Shown here: positions 10,931 to 21,319 of the stretch, one piece after another
Layout of the letters: each line of letters starts with the position of its first letter
Position numbering within the stretch: the first letter of the stretch is position 1
Assembly (NCBI GenBank): GCA_030272155.1
Contig: CP126207.1
Location: 2,666,001-2,730,000, forward strand
Direction of reading: 5' to 3'
DNA: 64,000 nt
Source: Tetradesmus obliquus
Taxonomy: Eukaryota; Chlorophyta; Chlorophyceae; Sphaeropleales; Scenedesmaceae
The notes under the pieces: model-generated
What the model was told of the DNA's origin: nothing
Seen by the model: the letters and a program-made list of their open reading frames with translations, nothing else
Databases searched by the model: none
Position numbers and translations under genes: made by a program

Positions 10931-12698
10931 TGAGCAGGTAAGGCCATGCGCTTGTAGTGCGCGCTGTAGCGCACCGGGAGCTCCGCAGACAGCTGTAGCA
11001 GCAACAAACAGCAGCAGCAGCAGCAGCAGCAGTCGTGTCATGAGTAATGCCATGCTGTAGCACACAGGCAGCTCCGCAGATGACTGCAGCAGCAGTAGCA
11101 GCAGCAGCGCAGCAGGTAAGGCCACGCGCTGATAGTGCGCACTGTAACGCACGGGCAGCTGCTGAAAAACTGCAGCAGCTGCAAGAAACGGCGGCTGCGC
11201 TTCCACCTTCATCAGAAAGTGGCGGTACAGTCTTCCCTCTTTGTTGGCATCAGCACCTCTTATGCAGACAGCAGCAGAAGAAACATAATAGGCGCACCTG
11301 TGTTATTTGAAATGGTGGCTGTGCCTCGACCTTGATCAAAAAGTGGCGGTACAGTCTGCCCTCCTTGTTTGCCCCTGTCGGTAGCCAGTAGTGCGCAACT
11401 CCCAGGTAGTAGGGTTCAGCCTGCACATGGCATGTGTTACACCGCAGAAACATTGTGACGGAGATGTCATGAATGCAAGACACTGAGCAACAGTTGTCTT
11501 GCGCCAGTTGGCAGCCAGTAGTGGGCAACACCTAGGTAGTAGGGTTCAGCCTGCACATGAGCATAGCAGCTTGTGACAGCATTCAATCGAAAAGTGGCTG
11601 TACAGCCGCCCCTCTTTGTTGGCCCCTGTTGGCAGCTAGTAGTGTGCAACAACCAGGTAGTAGTGTTCCTGCAAACACAGCACAGCAGGTTGTGCCAGGT
11701 TTATCACAAATAAACGGCACAAGCATTCTTTGTTGTTGGCCCCTGTTGGCAGCCAGTGGTGCGCAACACCCAGGTAGTAGGGTGCAGCCTGCAAACAAAC
11801 ATGGAAGCAGTGTTGTAACAACACTTTGACAGTGGTGTATCAAGCCTTCCAGGTCTTGGTGACAGAAGCAGCTGACAACAGCATGAGTGGGATCCGGAGC
11901 AGGCGCAAGTAGGCAAACAATGGCAGCACCTGCTGCACCACTGTTGCTGCCGCAGCTGAGTCACTTCTTTGAGTGAAGTTCACCAGCACGAGGGGCGGCC
12001 CGCCGTCAAGTTGACAAGCATGTTTCTGGCGTAATTAGTTACACAGCAGCCTCACCTGCCGTGCAGGTGCTGCTGCTGAGTCACTTCCTTGTGTGAAGTT
12101 CAGCAGCACCAGGGGAGGCCCGCCGTGAAGTTTTGCGGCGGCGGCACCCAGCGGCGCAAACACAGCACCTGCAGCCATAAAACGTCATGTGGCAGGCACA
12201 GACAACGCAGAAGGAGCAGTGTTATGCGCCAGGCAAGCACGCTGTGTTAGTGCAGCATCAGACGGCAGGCAATCATGCCGTGCACACAATGCACCGGAAC
12301 ATAAGGCGGTAGCAACAGCACAGCATATGCAACCCAGTGTGACACAAGGCGGCAGCAATTACATAGCACGGTGTGGCGTTACGCGGCAGGGAAGCATGCA
12401 GCAGCGCAAACACAGCGCCTGTGTGCACACAAAGTGGCGCGGCAGGCACCCAAAATTCACACCACCACTCACTTGGGTCACTCTCCCATGCAGGCTCTGC
12501 CAGCCCATTTGGTCGCATGCGGCACACAGCACACACGCGCACTTGTCTCATGCCCCCCCCCCCCCCCCCTCCCTCACTCAACCTTTTTCACCTCACTCAC
12601 TTGGGTCACTCTCCCATGCGGGCTCAGCCAGGCCATTAGGTCTTAGCCGGTACACCCTGTGCTTGGGGGTGAGGGCATAGGTCACCAGGAGTTGATCC

Positions 12699-12732
<34 letters not shown>

Positions 12733-14903
12733 GCAGCAGCATTGTGCATACGTGACACCACTGTCTGTCTTAGCCGGTACACCCTGTGCTGAAAGTCCGT
12801 CGACAACCATTGCAGCGGTTGTTGCTGCTGCTCTGCTGCTGCTGCTGCTCAAGCTCTGAGTCACATACCCATTGAGCAAAACCACACCCACCTGCCACAC
12901 AAAGGGCATCCAGTTCTTCTCATTGACAGAATGCTGCTGCCCATACACCGCCTTGGCATCAGCAATGGCCAGCGGCAGCGGCGGCTGGCCCCACAGGGCT
13001 CGCCAGCCGCCATCATCACCGCTGCTGCTGCTGCTGCTGCTGGATTTCTGCACAGGTGGCAGGCCAGCAGGCAGTGGTGCTGCTGCTGCTGCTGTTGCTG
13101 TAGGCAGTACAAGCCCAGCAGACTGCTGACCGGCATTTGTCGTACTGCTGAATGCTGGCCGTGTGTGCTGCTTGTACCGCCGGCGAACGGCGGTGCGGTG
13201 CCGCCGGTACAGCCCACCAGCAGCACTGCTGCTGCTGCTGCTGCTGCTGACAGTTGCTGCTGCTGCTGCTGCTGGCGGGACCTGCAAATTAAAGACAGCA
13301 GTAAGCCACGTTGCAGTCGAGAACTGTGTCAATCATTAAGAAGTACAGCATCAAGCTGATCATAGCTGTGATGACATGCAAGTCCTGGTTGCACACGTAT
13401 CCATCCAGATGTGTTTATGATTTGGCATCTCGCAAACACTGTGAATCCGCCAGTGATTCGCACCTGCGTCAGCCGCCGCCGGCGGCCGCTGCTGCTGCTG
13501 CTGCTGCTGCTGCTTTTGGGCTTCTCGCTCCAAGTGACGCCAGGCGGATCAGCTGCCGAGTGATTTAAGGGCTCAGGGTTTAGAGGTTGGCCCTCCTCTA
13601 CTAGCTGTACTAGCCACTGTTTCCACACCACAGGCTGCGGGCAGTAGATGCTGTCTTCCGGCTTCTGCGGCCGCCTGCAGCATGCAGCAGAGAGCACATA
13701 CGAAGTTGACAGTTATGCTGCTGTACAGCATGTTAGGGTGCAGAACCCTCAGCTGCACACCAGCAGCAGCAGGAGCAGCAGCAGCAGCAGCGCGCATTGT
13801 ACGGTGCGATGATGGTTCAGCAGCTGCCCTTCCTCTGCTAGCTGTACTAGCCACTATTTCTACACCACAGGCTGCAGGCAGTAGATGGAGTCAGATGGCT
13901 TCTGCGGCCGCCTGCAGCAGACAGCAGGGCAGAGAAAAGTACACACCTTAGCAGTGCACCAACACTTGGGACTGCTGCCGCCAGTATAACTGATTTGGAA
14001 CAATAAAAACCTTACCTGCCAGTCAGCGCCCACAGTCCGCGCCCTGGCCACCGCAACAGTTTGGTGTCGTCCACGCCCCACGCCTCCCACGGCACCTTCC
14101 AGCTAGCCGAGCCCCAGCGGCACTGCTGCCCATAGTTGCCGCGCCAGGGGTCAAAATCACTGCACCTGCAGCACATGACAGCAACAAAACACAGGCTCTT
14201 TGAAGTCAAGCGCTGATAGGTTGCGTCAAGGAATTTATTGACCGCACGACAAGCCAGCAGTAGTCAAACCCCAACCAAACTAAAACCCACGATACAAGCT
14301 TGCATCATGCACCTGACAACGCCCCAGCGTGTGCTGTTCAGCTGGCACAGGTGTGCCCTGTTCAGGATCCACTTCAGGCCGGTATCATCCCGTTTGAGCT
14401 ATGTTGACCGCGCCACCAGCCATGCTGAACCCTGGTGCACCCCAACCCATCACCATCAACGCAACCAACCTTACGCTAAATCTGCCCTGACAACTTTGCG
14501 TCCAAAGACATGCAGCATCAGAAACGCAATGCACAGCGCACCTGACGACACTCCAGTTTGCTGTGTTCAGCTGGCACAGGTGCGCCCTGTTCATGATCCA
14601 CTTCATTCCGCTGTCATCCCACTTCAGCTTCATTGACCGCGCCACAAGCCAACATCAGTCAAACCCCAACCGAACTATACAACCATGCGCTTCAAACGCT
14701 TGTGCATCACGCACCTGACGACACTCCAGTTTGTGTTGTGTAGCTGGCACAGGTGTGCCCTGTTCATGATCCACTTCATTCCGGTATCATCCCATTTGAG
14801 TTTTGTTGACCGCGCCACCAGCCACGCTGAACCCTGGTACACCACAAGCGAGGGGTTGTACACCCCAGGCGGTAGTGGCAGCAGCACATCGTGCACCGCA
14901 GGC

Positions 14904-14937
<34 letters not shown>

Positions 14938-15394
14938 GCAGGAAACTCGGCAGCATCACCAGCAGCAGGTGCAAGACAGTGGATCCTGCAGGCTGGCGTC
15001 GCAGCTGCTGAGGCCGCTGCAAATGCTGCTGACCTCTGTGCTGCGTACTGTGCCGCTGGTGAGAGCAGTTGCACTTGCTGTATGCAAGCTGCTGCTGCTG
15101 CTGCTGCCGCCGCTGCTGCTGCTGCTGCCGCCGCTGCTGCTGCTGCTGCCGCAACAGTGGCGGTGCCAGCGGCTGCTGCTGCAGTGACAGCACAGGCGGC
15201 TGCGGCAGGTGTTGGTCAGAAAATATATCATCCTGCTGTGGCTGCTGCTGCTGCTGCTGCAGCGGCGGCTGCAGCATTTGTCCAGCGCTGCAGCTGCTGC
15301 AGTGGCTGGGGGAATCACCAGGCTTTATGTGCAATTTCCCATGGCTGTTGCTGCTGCTGTTGCTGTGGTTGCTGCTGCTGCTGGGGTGACACAT
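10561..15394 (-). CDS. Beta-propeller carbohydrate-active protein (GH43/GH130-like fold)
   Basis: Eight exons with consistent phase: 15394-14715, 14165-14016, 13674-13464, 13281-12892, 12697-12601, 12168-12056, 11420-11298, 10884-10561; 695 aa, stop TAG. A Gln/Ser-rich N-terminal region (start least certain) is followed by YNPSLVVYQGSAWLVARST, WGVDDTKLLRWPGRGLWAL, VNEKNWMPFVW, LLVTYALTPKHRVYRL, LHGGPPLVLLNF, EPYYLGVAHYWLP, LYRHFLIKVEAQPPF, YKRVAFVSGLE and HVLISYGSGDWESHLALLSL. This order (NPS..., EKNW.PF, GG.P..., YL..AH, ...SYG..D.ES) is the pattern I associate with five-bladed propeller glycosidase/phosphorylase-like domains, often attached to glycosyltransferases. The substrate cannot be told. 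Low-complexity Gln repeats sit inside the last exon (units GLATQQQ, GLASQQQ). Exons 1, 3, 5, 6, 7 and 8 have extra decayed copies in the introns. Confidence 0.65.
10910..11245 (-). pseudogene. Three decayed copies of the LPVRYSVHYKR exon
   Basis: Minus strand copies AELPVRYSAHYKRMALP (about 10935-10990), AELPVCYSMALL (about 11040-11082) and LPVRYSAHYQRVALP (about 11110-11165). Each is preceded by a CTG-CAG acceptor-like sequence. In the last, the tail of the preceding exon (KVEAQPPF) lies only about 30 bases upstream, as if the intron had been lost. Confidence 0.7.
11490..11800 (-). pseudogene. Decayed copies of the EPYYLGVAHYWLP exon
   Basis: Minus strand AAPYYLGVAHHWLPTGAN (about 11735-11795), a copy near 11605-11670 carrying HYYLVVAHY, and a copy near 11505-11555 (AEPYYLGVAHYWLPTGA). 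They repeat exon 11420-11298 but lose the LYRHFLIKVEAQPPF half or the frame. Confidence 0.7.
11955..12005 (-). pseudogene. Copy of the GGPPLVLLNF exon
   Basis: Minus strand reads LDGGPPLVLVNFTQRSDSAA, compared with LHGGPPLVLLNFTQGSDSAA in exon 12168-12056; no donor follows. Confidence 0.65.
12465..12520 (-). pseudogene. Copy of the exon end AEPAWESDPS
   Basis: Plus-strand CTCACTTGGGTCACTCTCCC occurs both here (12470) and at 12595. On the minus strand both encode the WESDP exon end followed by GTGAGTG. Only the 12.6-kb copy is joined to the full LLVTYALTPKHR exon. Confidence 0.6.
13790..13925 (-). pseudogene. Nonsense copy of the RPQKPEDSIYCPQPVV exon
   Basis: Minus strand reads RPQKPSDSIYCLQPVV, then stop, K, stop, W. 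Two TGG/CAG-type codons have become stops. The copy is otherwise close to exon 13674-13464. Confidence 0.75.
14325..14470 (-). pseudogene. Copy 3 of the WLVARSTKLKWDD exon, nonsense
   Basis: Minus strand reads VHQGSAWLVARST, stop (TAG in place of AAG), LKRDDTGLKWILNRAHLCQL and ends at GTCAG/GTGCATG. The donor is intact, the frame is not. Confidence 0.75.
14560..14660 (-). pseudogene. Copy 2 of the WLVARSTKLKWDD exon, truncated
   Basis: Minus strand MKLKWDDSGMKWIMNRAHLC followed by QLNTANWSVVR/GTGCGC. The frame is open and the donor is kept, but the 5' half of the exon (YNPSLVVYQ) is missing, so it lacks an acceptor in place. Confidence 0.65.
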
Positions 15395-17049
15395 CGCTGC
15401 CCGTTTTATGCGCTGCAGCCATCAAGAATTGCTTACTGCTGTGCCATCAACGGCTATTACACTGTCTGCAGGAGCCAGCGCTCCTGCAAGCAAACACTTG
15501 CAGGACTTTTGACTTTGGTTCCTGTGCAGCTGGCCCTTGATATAAATTTTGCTGCTGAAACCGCTGGTACTGCTTGCGCTGCTGCTTTTGAGTACTCTGC
15601 AGTGCGGTGCTGCTGTGGTTCAAGCACAGGTCCGTGACGGGCTGTGCTGCTGCAGCTGGATGCCGTTTTTCTGCAAGCAACCACAGCAGTATGCAACAGA
15701 ACATGTACACTTCAAACATATGACCATTAAACCCTTTATATTTACGTGATGGTTTCATCCTCAAAAACGGCAACTGCAGGAGTGAACACTCCTATGTTTG
15801 CAAGCAGGAGCAACAGCAGCAGCCTGCATATGCAGCATGTGGCGCGCACATCTGCTAGTATGCATGTTGGATGACAGAGATGCAGTGGTTGCAGCATAAT
15901 ATGTTTAATCTCAACAAACTTCATGCAACTGTGCACCGGAGTGCTGCTGAGAGGCACCTGTGCTGGAGACTGCAGGTCTACACTGCTGCACTCTGCTACT
16001 GCTCCTGCTGCAAGCAACTTACCTGGCCAACCCGGCTGTTAGATACAGTGTTTTCTACAAGATACGTTTATTTTTAATTTGCGATGCTTGGCACGATAAA
16101 AGCCTGGTGTTCTCCTGCAAACTGGCAGGCAACGGATTGATGCACGAGCAGCGCCTGCATAGTCGCAATCTAGGTGCAATCAAAGTTTCACCGTAATCTA
16201 ATAGAACTTTTGCATGTGCTGTTGCATTGCTTTGGCTTTGACCTGCTGCTTTACATCGGCTGTGATGTGACACACTTGGTGGTTACTCCGTCACAGGCGT
16301 CCCACCCGCATGCTTTTTTCTGCCTAACCTTACGCAGGCATGGACAGGGCAAAAGCACAGTAGACGGCTTGAAATACTTGTGGGATGCAGTGCAGGCTGC
16401 ATGTTACAGGGTTGAAAGCAAGCACGCTCAGCTTTGGAGGCACAGTCACTGTGCCTGTGCAGTGACCGTACTGCTTGAAGCAGCAATAGGAAGCTTGCGC
16501 ACACACAACATTACACCTTGAACATAAGTGTACTTTAAGTATTCGTCACCGAAACAAGTCACTACTGATGGTCAACTCTGGTTTACACCACAGTGATGTT
16601 GCACAACCAGGTGTTGGGCTTCAACCCTGGACGTTGCGGCACTGCTGGCAGCAGTGTGCATGCAGCAGCACAGTCTCATTGGATCAAAGCTTGGCCTCTT
16701 GCTGTTGCCACCGCTGGGTTCAACCTTACAATTGGGCGGCGCCTGGCTATTGTGGCCCCTTAGGTGAAGTCAAACACCTTTCGTGTTTGACTCAAACATG
16801 CGCTTCAGGCGGTTCAGGTCCGCACCTGATGCCATCATGACATGCCTCTCTGAACGTTCACTGAGGCGCCTCCTGCAAGTACTTAAGACCGTTCAACACT
16901 CCAGTGCTGCCTAATCAAGCTTACTAAGTTGGTGCTTCGCTTGCAACTGTCTTCCTTTCCGACCCAGCACTTGCTTGCAGACTCTCTGCTGCAGCAGTCC
17001 CCTCGCGTCGCTCAAATTCTGCACTGCTGCATCATCGCTCCTCGTCATA
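15395..17049. other. Intergenic region between divergent genes
   Basis: Lies between the 5' end of the minus-strand propeller gene and the start of the plus-strand dehydrogenase, so it should hold both promoters and possibly an upstream exon of the former. I see no conserved coding motif. A stretch near 16036-16066 reads PAVRYSVFYK on the plus strand, resembling a propeller-gene exon in inverted orientation, but this may be chance. Confidence 0.4.
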
Positions 17050-17883
17050 ATGCCGGTCAACGTAGTGTTCGGTGCTGGGGGGCCCACCGGCCTCGAGTGC
17101 GTGAAGAGACTGCTTGCTGTCAGCACGGACCCTGTACGAGCTGTTGTGCGGGATCCTGCAGCACACGGAGACAAGCTGCGGCAAGCAGCAGGTGAAAACA
17201 ACGCCGGCTTGTAGTATGAGTTCTTTGAATATCAGTGCGGCGGCGAAGCTGCTAGGCGGGGCGGGTGTCCTGTAAATGAGCAGCAGTGCAGTCATGTGCA
17301 TGCATGCATGCCCTGCATGTGATCCTGCAGCGCACGGAGACAAGCTGCGGCAGTCAGCAGGTACAATCTACATCGGACTTAGCTTTGAGTGTTTTGGTCA
17401 TGAATGCGCTCGCATGCAGTCGCTTGGTGAACGCGCCTGTTCAACAGCAGTAGCAGAGGAGCACTGCTGCTGTGCATGGATACATGCATTGCATGCGAGC
17501 TTGCAGGACAGTGATGTTATGTGGATATGTTTTATAAAGTCAGTGCTGAGGTAGTTGAAGCAGCTTCATTTGGCAAACAGCCTGCTCTGCGTGCATTGCT
17601 CCCGACACAGTGCTGCTGCATAACACCCGTGCGTAGTGTGTGTGCATTACATGGTAGAAGCGACTGGTATCAAATGGCAGGGGGAAATCGCAGCATCTGC
17701 AGGTTTTTGCATTCGGCATGCAAGCTGCTGCACAGCGCGTCAACCAGGCTGCGATGCACTGCATGCATGCGGAGTCCTGTCTTCAAATGTATTGTAATGC
17801 ATGGTGGCCTGCACTAGCATGCGTGCATATACATGCATGCGAAGGTAACAGGCAGCCAAGAAAATCTTCCTAGCATTGCCTGA

Positions 17884-17927
<44 letters not shown>

Positions 17928-18281
17928 AGATGATGCCACCAGCAGGCTGCAGGTGGTGGCAGGTGACGTGACAGACCCTGATAGTTTGACAGCAGCGCTG
18001 GCAGACGCAGCAGGTGGGCCAGTGGGTGAAGGGTGCGTTGCTGCATTGCTGCTTTGTTCAGGGTATCGTGCAGCTGCATTTGCGAGCGTCTGGCCAGGAA
18101 CACTGGCAAAGCACTGCTGCAATGTTGTGCAGCAACTGCCACAGTAACACTGCTGCGCCTTCTTCCAGGCAATCCACCTGTCTGGCTAACCCCTGCCTGC
18201 CTGCCTGCCAAAACCCTGCCTCGCTTCCTTGCTTCTTTGCCGCCTCTGACAGCAACATGCCGCTCGTCTGACCAAATCATG

Positions 18282-18339
<58 letters not shown>

Positions 18340-18471
18340 TGTCAAAACCCTGGCTTTTGTCAAAACCCCGCCAGGCGTCATATTTGCCGCCTCCGACAGC
18401 AACATGCCGCTCGTCTGACCACATCATGCCTGCCTGCCTGCCTGCCTCCCTGCCTGCCTCCCTCCCTCCCT

Positions 18472-18508
<37 letters not shown>

Positions 18509-18551
18509 CCTCCCTACCTGCCTGCCTGCCTGCCTGCCTGCCTCCCTGCCT

Positions 18552-18592
<41 letters not shown>

Positions 18593-20422
18593 CCAAAACC
18601 CTGGCTTTTGTCAAAACCCCGCCAGGTGTCATCTTTGCCGCCTCTGGGAAGGGCTACTGGTCAGCGGCAGCAGTGGACAGCCAGGTGCGTGCAGAGTGCG
18701 TGTGGTGTCATCAGCTGTATGATGCAGCGTGCAGGATGCGCGGATGTCAAAGGGATGTGCCTGCAGCGGTGTGTTGCCTGTGGCGGGCGCATGTGTGCTG
18801 CCAACGCTGCTGATGCACTGCAACTTTGTCATGCGTACCATCTCACGTGAAGCGCATGTTGGTGTTGACCATGTTTGATGTCATGTCGGCCCATCCCTTG
18901 CCTGCAGGTAGTGCTAATGACATAGATACTGTAAACGCCTTTCTCGATGTCATGGTGCATGCTGCGGGGAGTGAAGAATGTGGCTGATGCTGCCAAGGCT
19001 GCTGGTAGTGTGAGCAGGTAAAGGCTGCTGCACAGCCTACTCGCCTGTCACTGAATCTGACTATTACTTTTTCTTGTTGTTGCTTGGCTGGTGTCATGCT
19101 GCAACACCTTTAATTCTCTGCAGGGCGTCAAGAACGTGGCAGATGCCGCAAAGGCTGCTGGCAACGTGAGCAGGGTGGTGCTGGTGTCATCCATGCTGAC
19201 GCACCCCTCTAACAAGTGCGGTGAATGGTTGTATGCTTCAAATCTGAATCTTGAAACGCATCAACATTGGAACATGTGTGAGCAGGGTGGTGCTGGTGTC
19301 GTCCATGCTGACACCCCCCCAAAACAGGTGTGGTTGAGGTTTCTTGTTTCGAAATCTGAAGCATGAAATTTAATTGTGAATCTTGACTTCTCAAGACCTC
19401 TGTACCATGTGTGAGCAGGGTGGTGCTGGTGTCGTCCATGCTGACACACCCCTCTTAACAGGTGCGGTTGAATATTAATATTTCAGGTTTAAATTATTGA
19501 AATACAAGACCTCTGTAACATGTGTGAGCAGGGTGGTGCTGGTGTCATCCATGCTCACGCACCCCTCCAACAGGTGGGTTAGAGGTTTATGCTTCAAATT
19601 TGAATCTAAAAACACAAGCCCCGTGTAACATTTGAGCAGGATGGTGCTGGTGTCATCGATGCTGACACACACCTCCAACAGGTGCAGTGCAGGCTCAGAC
19701 TGTCTGACCAAAAGTTGTATTGTTAAAACCTTGACAAACGTGTTTGTCGGTGCTGCTTATACAGTAGTGTTGCTGTTGTTTGTTGCTGTTTCCATCTTTC
19801 TAGTTTGACAGATGTTGTGTGTGCTGCATGCCGTGACTGCAAAACCTCAACGCCTGAAGTATGCACTTCTCCGCATCCTGTGCAGGTTTCACCCAATCCG
19901 AGTGCTGCTGAACAACATCCGCTGGTCACTCATGGACAATAAGTTCAAGGGTGAAGAGGCACTACGCAGCAGCGGTCTCAGCTACACCATTGTAAAGCCG
20001 GGTGGGCTGACAAATGCACCAGGTGGAACAGTACAGCTGCGCGCAGGTGCGAGGGGCACAGTGAGACTCTGCTTGGTACGATATGCCTTGTAAGTCGAGT
20101 TTTACAGGGTTGACAGGTGTGATTTGTGGTCGCCGATGGACAGTAGGTTCAAAGGCAGAGGAGGCGCTACGCAGCAGCGGTGTGCCGCTACACCATTGTG
20201 AAGCCGGGCGGCCTGAATAATGCGCCAGCTGGTGCAACAGTACAGCTGCGCGCAGGTGCAAGGGGCCTGGTCGGGGCACAGCTTGGATTTGGTGCAAGTT
20301 TGGATTTGACATAGTCTGTTTCACAGGAGGTAACCTCGCTTGTTGTTGATTGTTGCGTGAAATCGTTGCGTGATTGTGACGTAGCGTGATGGACCACAAG
20401 TTCAAGGGAGAGGAGGCGTTAC

Positions 20423-20485
<63 letters not shown>

Positions 20486-21218
20486 GGAGCAGCAAAAACC
20501 ACCAGATTATTTGCTGCTGAATGCTGGGGTAGCTAACAGTCCAGATACAACTCAGCCTCCGCATGTGACGTCCACGATTGCAGCGGCAGCAACAGCGGCA
20601 GCAGCAGCATGGACAAATACTGCAGGTGATTGTTCAGCTAGTGAACATAACAGAAACAAGCCAGCCTGCAGTGTGGCGTCCCCAGCTGTGCGGGCGGCGG
20701 CGGTACATAAATGCGCGGCCTTACTTATGCGCAGCTGCGTGGTGCCACCTGGCGCGTTGGTCAACTCTCCAGGGCGCACACTGGTGTAGGGGACGCCGCT
20801 GCAGGCTGGCTTGTTTCTGTTATGTTCATTAGCTGAACAATCACCTGCAGTATTTGTTCAAGCTGCTGCTGCCGCTGTTGCTGCCGCTGCAATCGTGGAC
20901 GCCACATGAGGAGGCTGAGTTGTATCTGGACTGTTAGCTACCCCAGCATTCAATAGCAATTAATCGGTGGTTTCCGCCGCCGCTGCTGCTGCTGCTGCTG
21001 CCGCCGCTGCTGCTGCTGCTGCTGCTGCAGATGTGGACGCCACACGAGAGGTCGGCGCCGGCAGCATCAGCCGCGCTGACGTGGCAGCTGTGTGTGTTGA
21101 GGCCCTGACCAACGTCAAAGCCTCCAACAAGGCACTATCAATTCATGGAACGAAGCAGCCGCTGGCTGAAGGGCAGGGGCTAGATGGGGAGATCACACGC
21201 CTGTTTGGCACCATCTGA
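17050..21218 (+). CDS. Atypical short-chain dehydrogenase (NmrA/YwnB-like), NAD(P)-binding
   Basis: Six exons join in perfect phase: 17050-17191, 17930-18013, 18626-18684, 19124-19215, 19886-20046, 21031-21218; 241 aa, about the usual length for the single-domain family. The N-terminal Rossmann motif is VVFGAGGPTGLECVKRLL. It is followed by LQVVAGDVTDPDSLTAAL, GVIFAASGKGYWSAAAV, GVKNVADAAKAAG, RVVLVSSMLTHPS, LMDNKFKGEEALRSSGLSY with TIVKPGGLTN, and ADVAAVCVEALTN near the C terminus. This matches plastid or cytosolic atypical SDRs of the 'NAD(P)-binding domain' type; they lack the classical YxxxK pair, and the substrate is unknown. The ATG is the first in frame before the glycine motif. Introns 1 and 5 end in long CTG runs. 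Every internal exon and the last exon have decayed copies nearby. Confidence 0.9.
17320..17368 (+). pseudogene. Copy of dehydrogenase exon 1 end
   Basis: GATCCTGCAGCGCACGGAGA repeats the DPAAHGDKLRQ(A/S)AG end of exon 1 and keeps a GTACAA donor. It has no acceptor of its own. Confidence 0.7.
17884..17929 (+). repeat. (CTG)n forming the exon 2 acceptor
   Basis: About 14 CTG units run without interruption into CTGCAG/ATGATGCC at the start of dehydrogenase exon 2. Confidence 0.85.
18190..18600 (+). repeat. (CCTG)n arrays with two copies of exon 3 start
   Basis: CCTG repeats at 18197-18216, 18281-18336 and 18427-18596 (with CCTC variants) fill the intron before exon 3. Between them the sequence TTTGCCGCCTC(C/T)GACAGC at 18236 and 18389 repeats the VIFAAS start of exon 3, but diverges where GKGYW should follow. 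Confidence 0.8.
18960..19024 (+). pseudogene. Truncated copy of exon 4
   Basis: Reads GVKNVADAAKAAGSVSR followed by GTAAAGG. It repeats the first half of exon 4 with its own donor-like end; the LVSSMLTHPS half is missing. Confidence 0.75.
19270..19690 (+). pseudogene. Four tandem copies of exon 4's 3' end
   Basis: The block GTGAGCAGGGTGGTGCTGGT plus GTC(G/A)TCCATGCTGAC ends in AACAG/GTG at about 19325, 19460, 19573 and 19681. The unit is about 110 bp and includes intron sequence (AAATYTGAATCTTGA). Each copy keeps a splice donor but has lost the upstream half of the exon. Confidence 0.8.
20110..20430 (+). pseudogene. Two decayed copies of exon 5
   Basis: 20125-20270 repeats almost all of exon 5 (MDSRFKG, then a +1 shift, CTACACCATTGTGAAGCCGG, AATGCGCCAGCTGGTGCAAC) and keeps GCGCAG/GTGCAA. 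A second copy at 20386-20425 (ATGGACCACAAGTTCAAGGG) runs into a CAG repeat and ends there. Confidence 0.8.
20428..21030. repeat. Large inverted repeat with CAG/CTG ends
   Basis: Left arm about 20428-20691 and right arm about 20779-21030 are imperfect reverse complements. For example, CTGGGGTAGCTAACAGTCCA at 20524 pairs with TGGACTGTTAGCTACCCCAG at about 20929. The outer ends are (CAG)n on the left and (CTG)n on the right. The loop, about 20692-20778, carries on the minus strand an inverted piece of exon 5 (ELTNAPGGTTQLR). The right arm ends in the acceptor of dehydrogenase exon 6. Confidence 0.8.
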
Positions 21219-21319
21219 GGCATCCGTATATGTGCTGCAGCTGTCAGGCGGTGTACGGCTACTGGCATAGCATGCTACAGCCCTGTGTTGAGGGATCATC
21301 CCTCAAAGTTTGGCTGCGG

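Noticed and set aside
13150-13205. GC-rich hairpin GTACCGCCGG...CCGCCGGTAC as a regulatory element
   Set aside because: It lies within a coding exon of the propeller gene and encodes the Arg-rich YRRHRTAVRRRY stretch; the palindrome is imperfect.
16030-16075. PAVRYSVFYK on the plus strand as an inverted copy of a propeller exon
   Set aside because: Only about eight residues match, on the opposite strand, with poor nucleotide similarity; probably chance.
18033-18722. 229-aa plus-strand frame rich in CLPA repeats
   Set aside because: It is the translation of the CCTG tetranucleotide arrays within a dehydrogenase intron.
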